Below, piece after piece: positions 1-8,585 of a stretch of 64,000 nt of DNA; the first letter of the stretch is position 1; each line of letters begins with the position of its first letter. The position numbers and the translations under genes were made by a program. Source of the stretch: JACPPO01 sp965262505 (lineage in GTDB: Bacteria; Acidobacteriota; Vicinamibacteria; Vicinamibacterales; UBA2999); assembly GCA_965262505.1 (NCBI GenBank), contig CBDHFM010000030.1, positions 1,922,001 through 1,986,000 of the forward strand, in the 5' to 3' direction. Under the pieces are notes generated by a model, which did not search any database, had not been told where the DNA came from, and saw only the letters and a list, made by a program, of their open reading frames with translations.

Positions 1-206
1 ATGTCGAAGGCACCGAGCGTGATGGAGGGCACTCCGAACTGCTTGCTGAGGATCGCGGTAATCTCCTCGTCTTTCACGAAACCGATCTTGATTAGGTTGA
101 GGCCGAGCCTCCCCCCGTGCTCGCTCTGACGGGCCAGCGCCTCATCCAGCTGCGCCGGCGTGATGAGCTTCTCCTTGAGGAGTAGTTCGCCTAAAGCGCT
201 TTTCAA
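1..206 (-). pseudogene. pilB: PilB/GspE-type secretion ATPase, N-terminal part, displaced from its start by IS630
   Basis: The minus strand encodes a protein starting LGELLLKEKLITPAQLDEAL and continuing with GFVKDEEITAILSKQFGVPS. This is the N-terminal MSHEN/T2SSE-N domain that opens type IV pilus and type II secretion ATPases. The rest runs off the left edge. The native start lies beyond an IS630 element (see 1218-1232). Removing the element and one TA rebuilds ATG GCT TTT CGA TTA GGC GAA, giving MAFRLGELLLKEK, so the insertion is in codon 5. Inside the IS end an in-frame TTG (206-204) follows AAGG at 5-nt spacing and could start MKSALGELL, so the gene may not be fully silenced. Family assignment is firm. 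PilB versus GspE cannot be decided from this part. Confidence 0.75.
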
Positions 207-1217
207 ATAGGCCTTGTACTACCTGGGGCGGTCGTGGTACTTCTGCGCGCACCGATGCAGGAGGCCCGATGCGTGCCTATTCGATGGATCTGCGAGAGCG
301 GGCGCTCCTCGACAGCGATGCCGGGATGACGGCGGCCGAGGTGGCGGCGAAGTACCGCGTGAGCGGGTCGTGGGTGCGGCTACTGAAACAGCGGCGGCGC
401 GACACGGGCGAGGTGGCGCCTCGCGTCCAGCGACATGGACGGCGCTGCATGCTTGAGCCGCACCTACACACCTTGGCCGCGCTGATTGCGGCGCAACCGG
501 ATCGCACGCTGGCTGAGCTGAAGGACGCCCTCGCCACGCCCGCGAGTGTGCCGACGGTCTGGCGCGCCGTGCGGGCCCTCGGCCTGACCGTTAAAAAAAA
601 CGGTCCGCCCGTCCGAACACGATCGGCCTGACGTCGCGGCCGCGCGGGTCGCGTGGCACGCGGCGGCGCCGACCTGGGATGTCGCCCACCTCGTGTTTCT
701 GGACGAAACCGGCATCACCACCAATCTGCTTCGGCGGTACGGCCGGGCACCGCGCGGCGCGCGCGTCCACGACCACGCCCCCTGCGGGCGCTGGCAGACC
801 AGCACGTTGCTCGCCGCGTTGCGGGTCACGGGGCTGACCGCACCGGGGGTCTTCGACGGCGCGATCGATGGCGAGAGCTTCCGCGCCTACATCGAACAGA
901 TCCTGGTGCCGACCCTGCAGCCCGGCGACATCGTCATTGCCGACAATCTCGGGGCCCACAAGGTCGCCGGCATCCAACGCGCCATCCAGGCCGCCGGGGC
1001 CACCCTCTGGTACTTGCCACCCTACAGCCCGGACCTCAATCCCATCGAGCTCTGCTTCGCGAAGCTCAAGGCCCTCGTTCGCACCGCTCGCTGTCGCAGC
1101 ACCGAGACGCTCTGGCCGTTCCTCGGCGAGTGCTTGGCGCACTTCAGCCCTGACGAATGCCGCAACTATGTTCGGCACTGCGGGTACGCGGCCGCCACAC
1201 GGTCATGAAAAGCGCTT
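194..1217 (+). mobile_element. IS630-family insertion sequence, complete
   Basis: The element is bounded by perfect 12-bp inverted repeats, AAGCGCTTTTCA at 194-205 and its complement at 1206-1217. It is flanked by the TA dinucleotide (192-193 and 1218-1219) that IS630/Tc1-type transposases duplicate. Length is 1024 bp. A second copy of the left end, truncated after about 160 bp, lies at 16228. The clean TA duplication and the exact reconstruction of the interrupted gene indicate fairly recent transposition. Confidence 0.93.
269..1208 (+). CDS. IS630 transposase in two overlapping frames
   Basis: The first frame (269-631) carries an N-terminal helix-turn-helix, with MDLRERALLDSDAGMTAAEV followed by AAKYRVSGSWVRLLKQRRRD. 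The second (readable from about 603 to 1208) carries the DDE domain, with VFLDETG, DIVIADNLGAHK and YLPPYSPDLNPIELCFAKLK supplying the three acidic residues. They are joined at a run of eight A at 593-600. Losing one A would give one reading frame, ending near residue 313, a normal IS630 length. Some IS630 elements make their transposase by slippage on such a run, so this may be programmed rather than damage. Confidence 0.85.
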
Positions 1218-1232
1218 TAATCGAAAAGCCAT
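1218..1232 (-). pseudogene. pilB: First five codons of the IS630-interrupted pilB-like gene
   Basis: Reading the minus strand from 1232 gives ATG GCT TTT CGA TTA, where the final TA is the target duplication. Joined to GGC at 191-189 it restores the usual MAFRLGELL start of this ATPase family. The outer-membrane protein gene ends 113 bp upstream, so the two were probably co-transcribed. No strong ribosome-binding site is visible ahead of this ATG. Confidence 0.75.
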
Positions 1233-1345
1233 TTACCGATCACGCCCAGCGACAGGCGGACAATGCTTCATGCTTCTTGAACTCCGCGCCTCCGTGGCCC
1301 GTTGGTGAACAACGCGCGTGACGAAGACCCGCGCGGCAGGTCCTG

Positions 1346-2401
1346 TCAATACGAAATGCGGGCACCCAGGCCCCAACCCCGCTCGTCTTCGGAGCCACCG
1401 CGTACCGCGTGTCCGTCCAGATACAGCCCCCCCCCCGCCGCAACCGTGAAGCCCACCGTCGCGACTCGTTCGCGGGCGCCTCGCGTATTGACGCGCCCGC
1501 CCGCTCGCAGGCCGACCCGCCTCGCCAGGATCCAGTGTTCGGCGCCGAACGCCACCATCCGGCGCTCGCCCAATGTCGTCTCGTAGGCGCGCACATCCGC
1601 GTCAACGGCCACTGTCAGCGGGATGCCCCCGACGGCGTCACCAGCGAACGCGGCGCCCACCCGGATCTGCCTCGGGAACCGGATACGCGTGGACGGGGCA
1701 TCCGACGTCGAACCGCCCAGGACGAATTCCGGCTCCCGGACGTTTCGTACGACCGCGCCGAGACGAAGAGGGCCCGAGACCCCGATGATCCCGATATCCA
1801 GGTCGAACCGGCTTTCGACATCTCCGCCATCGAACGCTTCTCCCATCTCTAGCAGGTCGGACGGCGGCGCCAGGCTGTCCCCGTGGCCGTCGCGGATAAT
1901 CCCGCGCACGAGCTTAAATGTCGTTCCAACGTGGACACCAGAAACCAGCGTCCGGACGATCGAGGCGCCAAACTGACTCGCAGCCAGGGAACGCACGGGC
2001 ACCTCGGCCCCCTCATCTTCTCGGCCGTCTCCTGCAGGTTCTGTAGGGCTCAGCGGCTGTAGATCCGTGATGCGCAGGCGGTAATAGCTAAGGCCGAGAG
2101 CCGGGGTCCCGAAGGCGAACCAGGACGTCCTGCGGCGCCAGGCGGGCACCCGTTCCGTGACCTCGACCAGATTCCGCGCCCACGCGAGGTCGACGAACGG
2201 CCCGGCGGCCAGACCGGCGGGGTTCCACCAGGTGGCGCTGCTGTCGGAGGCCACCGCGACGAAGGCGCCCCCCATCCCCAATGCGCGGCTTCCAGCGGTC
2301 TCGACGACCTGGGCGTCAGCGGTAACCGCGGGCCCGAGAAACAGAAGCGCCAAGCCGATCAGCCGACGCCAGCCCTCAACACTATAATTTTGATTCATCA
2401 C
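1346..2401 (-). CDS. Predicted outer-membrane beta-barrel protein (TraF/PorV-like)
   Basis: The 351-residue protein has a signal peptide (hydrophobic stretch near residues 14-30, cleavage after ADA). The motif ALGMGGAFVAVASDSSATWW follows, then NPAGLAAG, the hallmark N-terminus of the UPF0164/PorV/TraF-like outer-membrane barrels related to FadL. Alternating polar and hydrophobic segments fill the remainder and it ends in an aromatic residue (GLGARISY), as barrel proteins do. It lies upstream of and co-oriented with the pilB-like gene. A role in export or surface organisation is possible but not shown. Confidence 0.65.
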   Translation of the reverse strand: MMNQNYSVEGWRRLIGLALLFLGPAVTADAQVVETAGSRALGMGGAFVAVASDSSATWWNPAGLAAGPFVDLAWARNLVEVTERVPAWRRRTSWFAFGTPALGLSYYRLRITDLQPLSPTEPAGDGREDEGAEVPVRSLAASQFGASIVRTLVSGVHVGTTFKLVRGIIRDGHGDSLAPPSDLLEMGEAFDGGDVESRFDLDIGIIGVSGPLRLGAVVRNVREPEFVLGGSTSDAPSTRIRFPRQIRVGAAFAGDAVGGIPLTVAVDADVRAYETTLGERRMVAFGAEHWILARRVGLRAGGRVNTRGARERVATVGFTVAAGGGLYLDGHAVRGGSEDERGWGLGARISY

Positions 2402-2576
2402 GCCATGACAATCGTATCAGGAGTCTGGGTGCCCGCTCCGCTTCGGTCGCGGGGTTCGCTGCTCGCTCGCGTCTTTACCGTCCGACAACGCGGCGCCTGG
2501 CGTGCGAGTTCGCGGGGGTATATGTCACACTGTCCGCGGTCGTGACGATCGTCATGGCCCTGGTCGGAGGCACAGC
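2402..2576. promoter_or_regulatory. Divergent intergenic region
   Basis: These 175 bp separate the minus-strand barrel gene from the plus-strand efflux operon and must hold both promoters. GGAGG lies 6 nt before the GTG start at 2577. No clear operator was recognised. Confidence 0.4.
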
Positions 2577-3938
2577 GTGACGAGAACAACGCGGGGCGTG
2601 ATCACAGGGGCGGTCCTTGCCGCCGTCGCCGGCGCCGGCGCCGGTGCCGCCTTCTGGTGGTGGAATCCGGATCTTCCCACCATCGCGGCGGAGACGCTGC
2701 GGAGACGCGATCTCGACGCCCTCGTCTCGGCGTCGGGCAAGATCCAACCCAAGCGGCAGGTCAACGTCTCCGCCAACACCATGGGGCGCGTCACCAGGCT
2801 GGCCGTGCAGGAAGGCGAGCTCGTTCGGACCGGCCAGTTCCTTCTCGAAATCGATCCGCGCTCGCTCGAGGGCGAACTGCAACGAGGCGAGGCAAGCGTG
2901 GCCGCCGCGCGGTCTTCACTACTGCAGACACGGACGGCCGTCGAGCAGGCGCGCGCGACCCTTGACCTCGCGCGCCAGAACCTCGGGCGGCAAGACGAGC
3001 TGTGGACGGAAGGACTGACGACGCGCGAGTCGCTCGAGCGCGCGCAGAACGAGGTCACCGTGCGCGAGGCCGAGCTGCAAGCCCGCGAACAGGAGATCCA
3101 GACCCGCGAGGAGCAAATCAAGCAGGAGCAGGCCAGCCTGACAACGACCCGTTACAACATGAGCCAGGTGGTCATCTCGTCGCCCATGGACGGCATGATC
3201 ACGCGCCGGAATATCGAGGAAGGCGAGAACGTCATGGTCGGCACGATGAACAACGCCGGAACGGTCCTGCTCACCATCGCCGACATGTCGGTCATCGAGA
3301 GCGAGCTCGAGGTCGACGAAACGGATATTCCGGCCGTGACGCTCGACCAGGAGGCACAGGTGACGATCGACGCCGTGCCCAACCGGACGTTTCGCGGTCA
3401 CGTCACCGAGATCGGAAACAGCCCGATTCAGACGGGCGCCGGGGGGATCGGTACGCCGCAGGCGACCAACTTCAGAGTCGTTATCACCTTGGACGAGGAA
3501 GTGCCCGGGGTGCGCCCGGGATTCACGTGTACGGCGGAAATCACCACGGCGACGCGCCAGAACGTGGTGTCGGTGCCTATCCAGGCGGTCACCGTGCGCG
3601 AAATGCTGTACGACCAGGCGGGCACGCTGGTGCACGAGCCGCCGCCGCCAAGACCGAGCCGGTTCCGGCTGTTCCAACGATCCGCCGACGAACCGATCAT
3701 GGCCGTGCCCGAGCCGCCGCCCGGTCACACGCGGGTGGAAACTGAAGGCGTGTTCGTCCTCCGCGACGACCGCGCAGTCTTCGTGCCGATCACGCTTGGC
3801 ATCGCCGGCGAGCGCTACTTCGAAGTGGTGTCAGGCGTCACCGAAACGGATCGGGTCATCACGGGCCCCTTCGCGTCGGTGCGCGAGTTGGCCGACGGAT
3901 CGCCCGTGGCACTCCAGGAAGCGCCCGAGAGGCCCTGA
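2577..3938 (+). CDS. Periplasmic adaptor (membrane fusion) protein of a MacAB-type transporter
   Basis: The 453-residue protein starts at GTG 2577, chosen because GGAGG is 6 nt upstream and it begins just before the single N-terminal membrane anchor (GVITGAVLAAVAGAGAGAAF). A biotinyl-lipoyl-like half follows (ALVSASGKIQPKRQVNVSAN), then a long coiled-coil hairpin around residues 105-215 rich in A, R, E and Q. A second lipoyl half (VISSPMDGMITRRNIEEGEN) and beta-barrel domains come next, typical of RND/HlyD adaptors. A proline-rich insert (HEPPPPRPSRFRLF) near residue 355 is unusual. It is followed 15 bp later by two permease genes. It probably links an inner-membrane permease to a TolC-type channel. 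Confidence 0.88.
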   Translation: MTRTTRGVITGAVLAAVAGAGAGAAFWWWNPDLPTIAAETLRRRDLDALVSASGKIQPKRQVNVSANTMGRVTRLAVQEGELVRTGQFLLEIDPRSLEGELQRGEASVAAARSSLLQTRTAVEQARATLDLARQNLGRQDELWTEGLTTRESLERAQNEVTVREAELQAREQEIQTREEQIKQEQASLTTTRYNMSQVVISSPMDGMITRRNIEEGENVMVGTMNNAGTVLLTIADMSVIESELEVDETDIPAVTLDQEAQVTIDAVPNRTFRGHVTEIGNSPIQTGAGGIGTPQATNFRVVITLDEEVPGVRPGFTCTAEITTATRQNVVSVPIQAVTVREMLYDQAGTLVHEPPPPRPSRFRLFQRSADEPIMAVPEPPPGHTRVETEGVFVLRDDRAVFVPITLGIAGERYFEVVSGVTETDRVITGPFASVRELADGSPVALQEAPERP

Positions 3939-3953
3939 CGCGCCGTCACCGCG

Positions 3954-5177
3954 ATGCAACAGATTCTGGAATCGATCGCGATCGCGCTGGAGTCCATCTG
4001 GGCCAACAAGCTGCGATCCTTCATGACCGTCCTCGGCAACATCGTGGCGGTGACGTCGATCGTCACGGTCGTGTCTCTGATCCAGGGCATGAACGCGATG
4101 GTCTCGCGGGTGATCGTCACCGATGTCGGAGCCGATTCGTTCACGATCCAGCGGCGCCCGCCAGTCCGTACGGCGGACGACGAGGAGCAGACCCGGAACA
4201 ATCCGCTGGTGACGCTGGCCGAGGCGGACGCGATCCGGAGGTTCAGTCCGACGATCGCCTCGGTGGTGGCACAGGCCCAGCGCCGCGGAACCGTCACCTA
4301 CCGCGGTGAAGTACTGGCGAACGTGCAGATCCAGGGTGTGACGAGCGACTACCTCGACTTCGCCACGTTCGACGCCGAGCGCGGCCGCATGATGAGCGCG
4401 ACCGAAGTCGAGCGGAACCGCCCAGTTGTGCTGCTCGGATGGGACGTCGCCGAGCAGCTGTTCGGCGAAGTAAACCCGCTTGACGGAATCATCGAGATCC
4501 GGGGCGTACATTTCCGCGTGGTCGGCGTCAGCGAAAGAAAAGGCGGCATGCTCGGTGGCTCCATGGATGGTTTCGCGGTGATACCCATCGGAAGCCACAT
4601 GAAGCTGTTCGGCGCGCGCCAATCGCTCTCGCTGATGGTGAAGCCTGCAACACCGGCCCTCCTTCCGCTGGCCATGGACGATGCCACGGTCGCGCTGCGC
4701 GTGGCGAGGCGATTGAGCCCGAGCGAAGTAGATAACTTCGGCATCTTCACGTCCGAAACCCTGCTTGGCATCTATCGCCAGGCCACGACCGGCATCTTCG
4801 CCGTCCTCGTCGGAGTGGTGGCCCTGTCACTGCTGGTCGGCGGCATTGTCATCATGAACATCATGCTGATGGTGGTGAGCGACCGGACGCGGGAGATTGG
4901 CCTGCGCAAGGCGGTCGGAGCCCGCCGAAGGGACATCATGTCGCAGGTGCTCACCGAATCGGTCACGCTGTCCACCGTCGGCGGACTGGCCGGCATCCTG
5001 CTGGGGTTCCTGGCGGCCCTGGCGATCGCCGCCGCGACGCCGCTGCCGGCGCAACTCGAGCCATGGTCGGTGGCCCTCGGGATCGGCATTACGGCCGCGG
5101 TAGGTCTCTTTTTCGGCGCGTATCCCGCGTCGCGCGCCGCCCGACTCGATCCGATCGAGGCGCTTGGAAGGGAATGA
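3954..5177 (+). CDS. MacB-type ABC transporter permease
   Basis: The 407 residues show the FtsX/MacB layout. An N-terminal helix near residues 17-40 is followed by a large periplasmic domain (about 45-280) and three C-terminal helices. The signature RTREIGLRKAVGARRRDIMS sits between helices 2 and 3, and ARLDPIEALGRE closes the protein. There is no nucleotide-binding domain, unlike E. coli MacB, so an ATPase must come from elsewhere. The stop overlaps the next start (ATGA at 5174-5177), indicating translational coupling. Confidence 0.88.
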   Translation: MQQILESIAIALESIWANKLRSFMTVLGNIVAVTSIVTVVSLIQGMNAMVSRVIVTDVGADSFTIQRRPPVRTADDEEQTRNNPLVTLAEADAIRRFSPTIASVVAQAQRRGTVTYRGEVLANVQIQGVTSDYLDFATFDAERGRMMSATEVERNRPVVLLGWDVAEQLFGEVNPLDGIIEIRGVHFRVVGVSERKGGMLGGSMDGFAVIPIGSHMKLFGARQSLSLMVKPATPALLPLAMDDATVALRVARRLSPSEVDNFGIFTSETLLGIYRQATTGIFAVLVGVVALSLLVGGIVIMNIMLMVVSDRTREIGLRKAVGARRRDIMSQVLTESVTLSTVGGLAGILLGFLAALAIAAATPLPAQLEPWSVALGIGITAAVGLFFGAYPASRAARLDPIEALGRE

Positions 5178-6460
5178 GAACCGCGCTGCTGCGTGAAGTC
5201 GTGCTCCTGGCGTTCGACTCGCTGCGCGCCAACAGGCTGCGGTCGGCCTTGACGATCCTGGGCGTGGTCATCGGCATCACCGCCATCGTCGGGATGACAT
5301 CACTCATCCGTGGCTTCGATCAGTCGCTGCGCGACAGCATCCGGGAACTCGGTCCGAACACCATCTTCGTGGCGAAGTTCAGCGGCCTCAGCTTTGCGGC
5401 CGGCAACGCGTTCGCCGATCTGCTTCGCCGGCCTAATCTGACCGTGGACGACGCCACGGCCATCGAGAAGCTGGCGCCATCGGCCGGACTCGTCGACATC
5501 TGGCTCGGTGCGGGGGGGCCGCCGACCCAGACTCGCGTGTTCTATCGGGACGACAGGACGAAGCTCCTCGCCGTGCTCGGCGCGACGGAGCACTTCGCCA
5601 GCATCAACTTTCTCGAACTCCAGGCGGGCCGCTTCTTCACCGAGAGCGAAGTATCGCGGCGGCGTAACGTCGTCGTGCTCGGGCAGACCCCGTTTCAGGC
5701 GCTCTTTAACCAGGCCGCCATCGATCCCGTCGGCAAGAAAGTTCGAATCGGCCCCGTGGAGTACACCGTCGTCGGGGTTGTCGGCCAACGGCCGTCAGCC
5801 GGGGGCTTCGACCTCGGCCAGGATGATTTCGTCGTCATCCCTCAGACGACCTATCGCAAACAGTTTGGCATCCAGATCTTCACCCGGGGCGGCGAGACGC
5901 ACCAGAGCGTGCTGATCGCGGTGGCGCCGCGTGTTGACGGAGCCCGGCAGTCGCTCCTGACGGAAGTCGAGGAGATCATGCGCATCCGCCACAGCCTCAC
6001 GCTGGATGAACCCAACGATTTCGATCTGGTGACGCAGGATGCGGCGCTGGACGTGTGGGATCAGTTCAGTCAGGCGACATTGCTGGCGCTGATTGCAATT
6101 TCATCGATCGCCTTGATGGTCGGCGGGATCGGCGTGATGGCGATCATGACAATCTCGGTGACCGAGCGTACGCGCGAGATCGGCCTGCGGAAGGCCCTCG
6201 GTGCGCGAAGAAGAGAAATCCTCCTGCAGTTTCTGGCCGAGGCCGTGGCGCTGACGTCGCTCGGCGGCGTCCTCGGCATCGCGCTTGGGAGCGCAATCGG
6301 CGTGATCGTCAGCCTCGCGACCGGCTTTCCGGTGTCGCTCCCCTGGTGGTCGTTCGCGCTGGGCCTGGGATTCTCCGCCGCCGTCGGAATTTTCTTCGGG
6401 ATGGTGCCGGCGTTTCGCGCCGCGCGCCTCGACCCGATCGAGGCGCTGCGGCACGAATAG
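5174..6460 (+). CDS. Second MacB-type ABC transporter permease
   Basis: The 428-residue protein starts at ATG 5174, overlapping the previous stop. It is a paralogue of its neighbour with the same order: N-terminal helix (LTILGVVIGITAIVGMTSLI), periplasmic domain, three C-terminal helices, RTREIGLRKALGARRREILL and a final RLDPIEALRHE. The paired permeases probably form a heterodimer working with the adaptor at 2577. No ATPase gene lies within several kilobases. Confidence 0.88.
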   Translation: MRTALLREVVLLAFDSLRANRLRSALTILGVVIGITAIVGMTSLIRGFDQSLRDSIRELGPNTIFVAKFSGLSFAAGNAFADLLRRPNLTVDDATAIEKLAPSAGLVDIWLGAGGPPTQTRVFYRDDRTKLLAVLGATEHFASINFLELQAGRFFTESEVSRRRNVVVLGQTPFQALFNQAAIDPVGKKVRIGPVEYTVVGVVGQRPSAGGFDLGQDDFVVIPQTTYRKQFGIQIFTRGGETHQSVLIAVAPRVDGARQSLLTEVEEIMRIRHSLTLDEPNDFDLVTQDAALDVWDQFSQATLLALIAISSIALMVGGIGVMAIMTISVTERTREIGLRKALGARRREILLQFLAEAVALTSLGGVLGIALGSAIGVIVSLATGFPVSLPWWSFALGLGFSAAVGIFFGMVPAFRAARLDPIEALRHE

Positions 6461-6477
6461 GCTCGGCTCCACACTCG

Positions 6478-6807
6478 CTAGCTTTCCTGCTCCCCCGTCC
6501 GGATGCGGTGGCTTTCGAGCACGGGCAGCACGAAGACCCGCCCGTCGCCGATCTCGCCCGTCCGCGCCGCCTCCACGATGGCCTTGATGGCCTCACTGGC
6601 AGCGGAATCCTCCACGACGACTTCGATCTCCATCTTCGGCAGCAGGCTGACGTTGTATTCCTTGCCGCGGTAGATCGCCGTGTGCCCCTTCTGCTTGCCG
6701 TGGCCGCGCACTTCGGTCACCGTCATGCCGGAGATATTCAGCTTGGCCAGCGCGTCCTTGACGTCGTCCACCTTGTTCGGGCGGATGATGCTCTTGATCA
6801 GCTTCAT
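6478..6807 (-). CDS. glnK: P-II nitrogen regulator (GlnK-type)
   Basis: 109 residues, the family's usual length. It opens MKLIKSIIRPNKVDDVKDAL and contains GKQKGHTAIYRGKEYNVSLL, which places the uridylylatable tyrosine in the T-loop. The C-terminal loop has GEIGDGRVFVLPV. It lies 31 bp downstream of amt, the classic amtB-glnK pairing in which P-II plugs the channel when nitrogen is plentiful. It is almost identical to the P-II at 8256, including the GGAGGGAACGCA leader before ATG, so one arose by recent duplication or conversion. Naming it glnK rests on its position beside amt. Confidence 0.93.
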   Translation of the reverse strand: MKLIKSIIRPNKVDDVKDALAKLNISGMTVTEVRGHGKQKGHTAIYRGKEYNVSLLPKMEIEVVVEDSAASEAIKAIVEAARTGEIGDGRVFVLPVLESHRIRTGEQES

Positions 6808-6838
6808 TGCGTTCCCTCCAATGGCAGCATCGCCAACG

Positions 6839-8071
<1,233 letters not shown>

Positions 8072-8255
8072 CGCTCACCTCCGTAAATGACGTTGCCTTC
8101 ACCGGCCACGCCCGCGCGATGTTCTGCCCGTGCCTGGCGCATTGTGCTGAAATGACCCCGCGTATATTACACGGTGCCGACTGTCGAGCGCGCGCGCGTA
8201 GCGGCCTGGACGGGCTCGGACGGTCCCGACAGGGCCCGCCGACCCAGGGCAATCG
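8072..8255. promoter_or_regulatory. glnB-amtB intergenic region
   Basis: This 184-bp gap may hold a promoter for amtB-glnK. I searched by eye for a sigma-54 pattern (TGGCAC-N5-TTGC) on the minus strand and saw no convincing match. Confidence 0.25.
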
Positions 8256-8585
8256 TTACGATTCCTTCTCACCGGTACGGATGCGATGGCTCTCCAGCAC
8301 GGGAAACACGAACACGCGCCCATCGCCAATTTCTCCGGTCCGGGCAGCTCCGACGATTGCCTTGATGGCTTCGTCCGCACTCGAATCCGGTACAACGACT
8401 TCGACCTCCATCTTCGGCAGCAGGCTGACGTTGTATTCCTTGCCGCGGTAGATCGCGGTGTGGCCCTTCTGCTTGCCGTGGCCGCGCACTTCGGTCACCG
8501 TCATGCCAGAAATGCTCAGCTTGGCCAGCGCGTCTTTGACGTCGTCCACCTTGTTCGGGCGGATGATGCTCTTGATCAACTTCAT
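8256..8585 (-). CDS. glnB: P-II nitrogen regulator (GlnB-type)
   Basis: 109 residues with the same start, T-loop tyrosine (IYRGKEYNVSLLPK) and C-loop (GEIGDGRVFVFPV) as GlnK. It differs at only a handful of positions, for example VVVPDSSADE against VVVEDSAASE. Its ATG overlaps the glnD stop as ATGA (8582-8585), so the uridylyltransferase and its substrate are translationally coupled. It is assigned as GlnB because of the glnD linkage. Confidence 0.92.
   Translation of the reverse strand: MKLIKSIIRPNKVDDVKDALAKLSISGMTVTEVRGHGKQKGHTAIYRGKEYNVSLLPKMEVEVVVPDSSADEAIKAIVGAARTGEIGDGRVFVFPVLESHRIRTGEKES

Noticed and set aside
2919..3728. Open frame antisense to the adaptor gene
   Set aside because: His/Arg/Asp-rich shadow of the adaptor coding sequence.
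8072..8255. Sigma-54 promoter before amtB
   Set aside because: No GG-N10-GC pattern with good flanks was found by eye.
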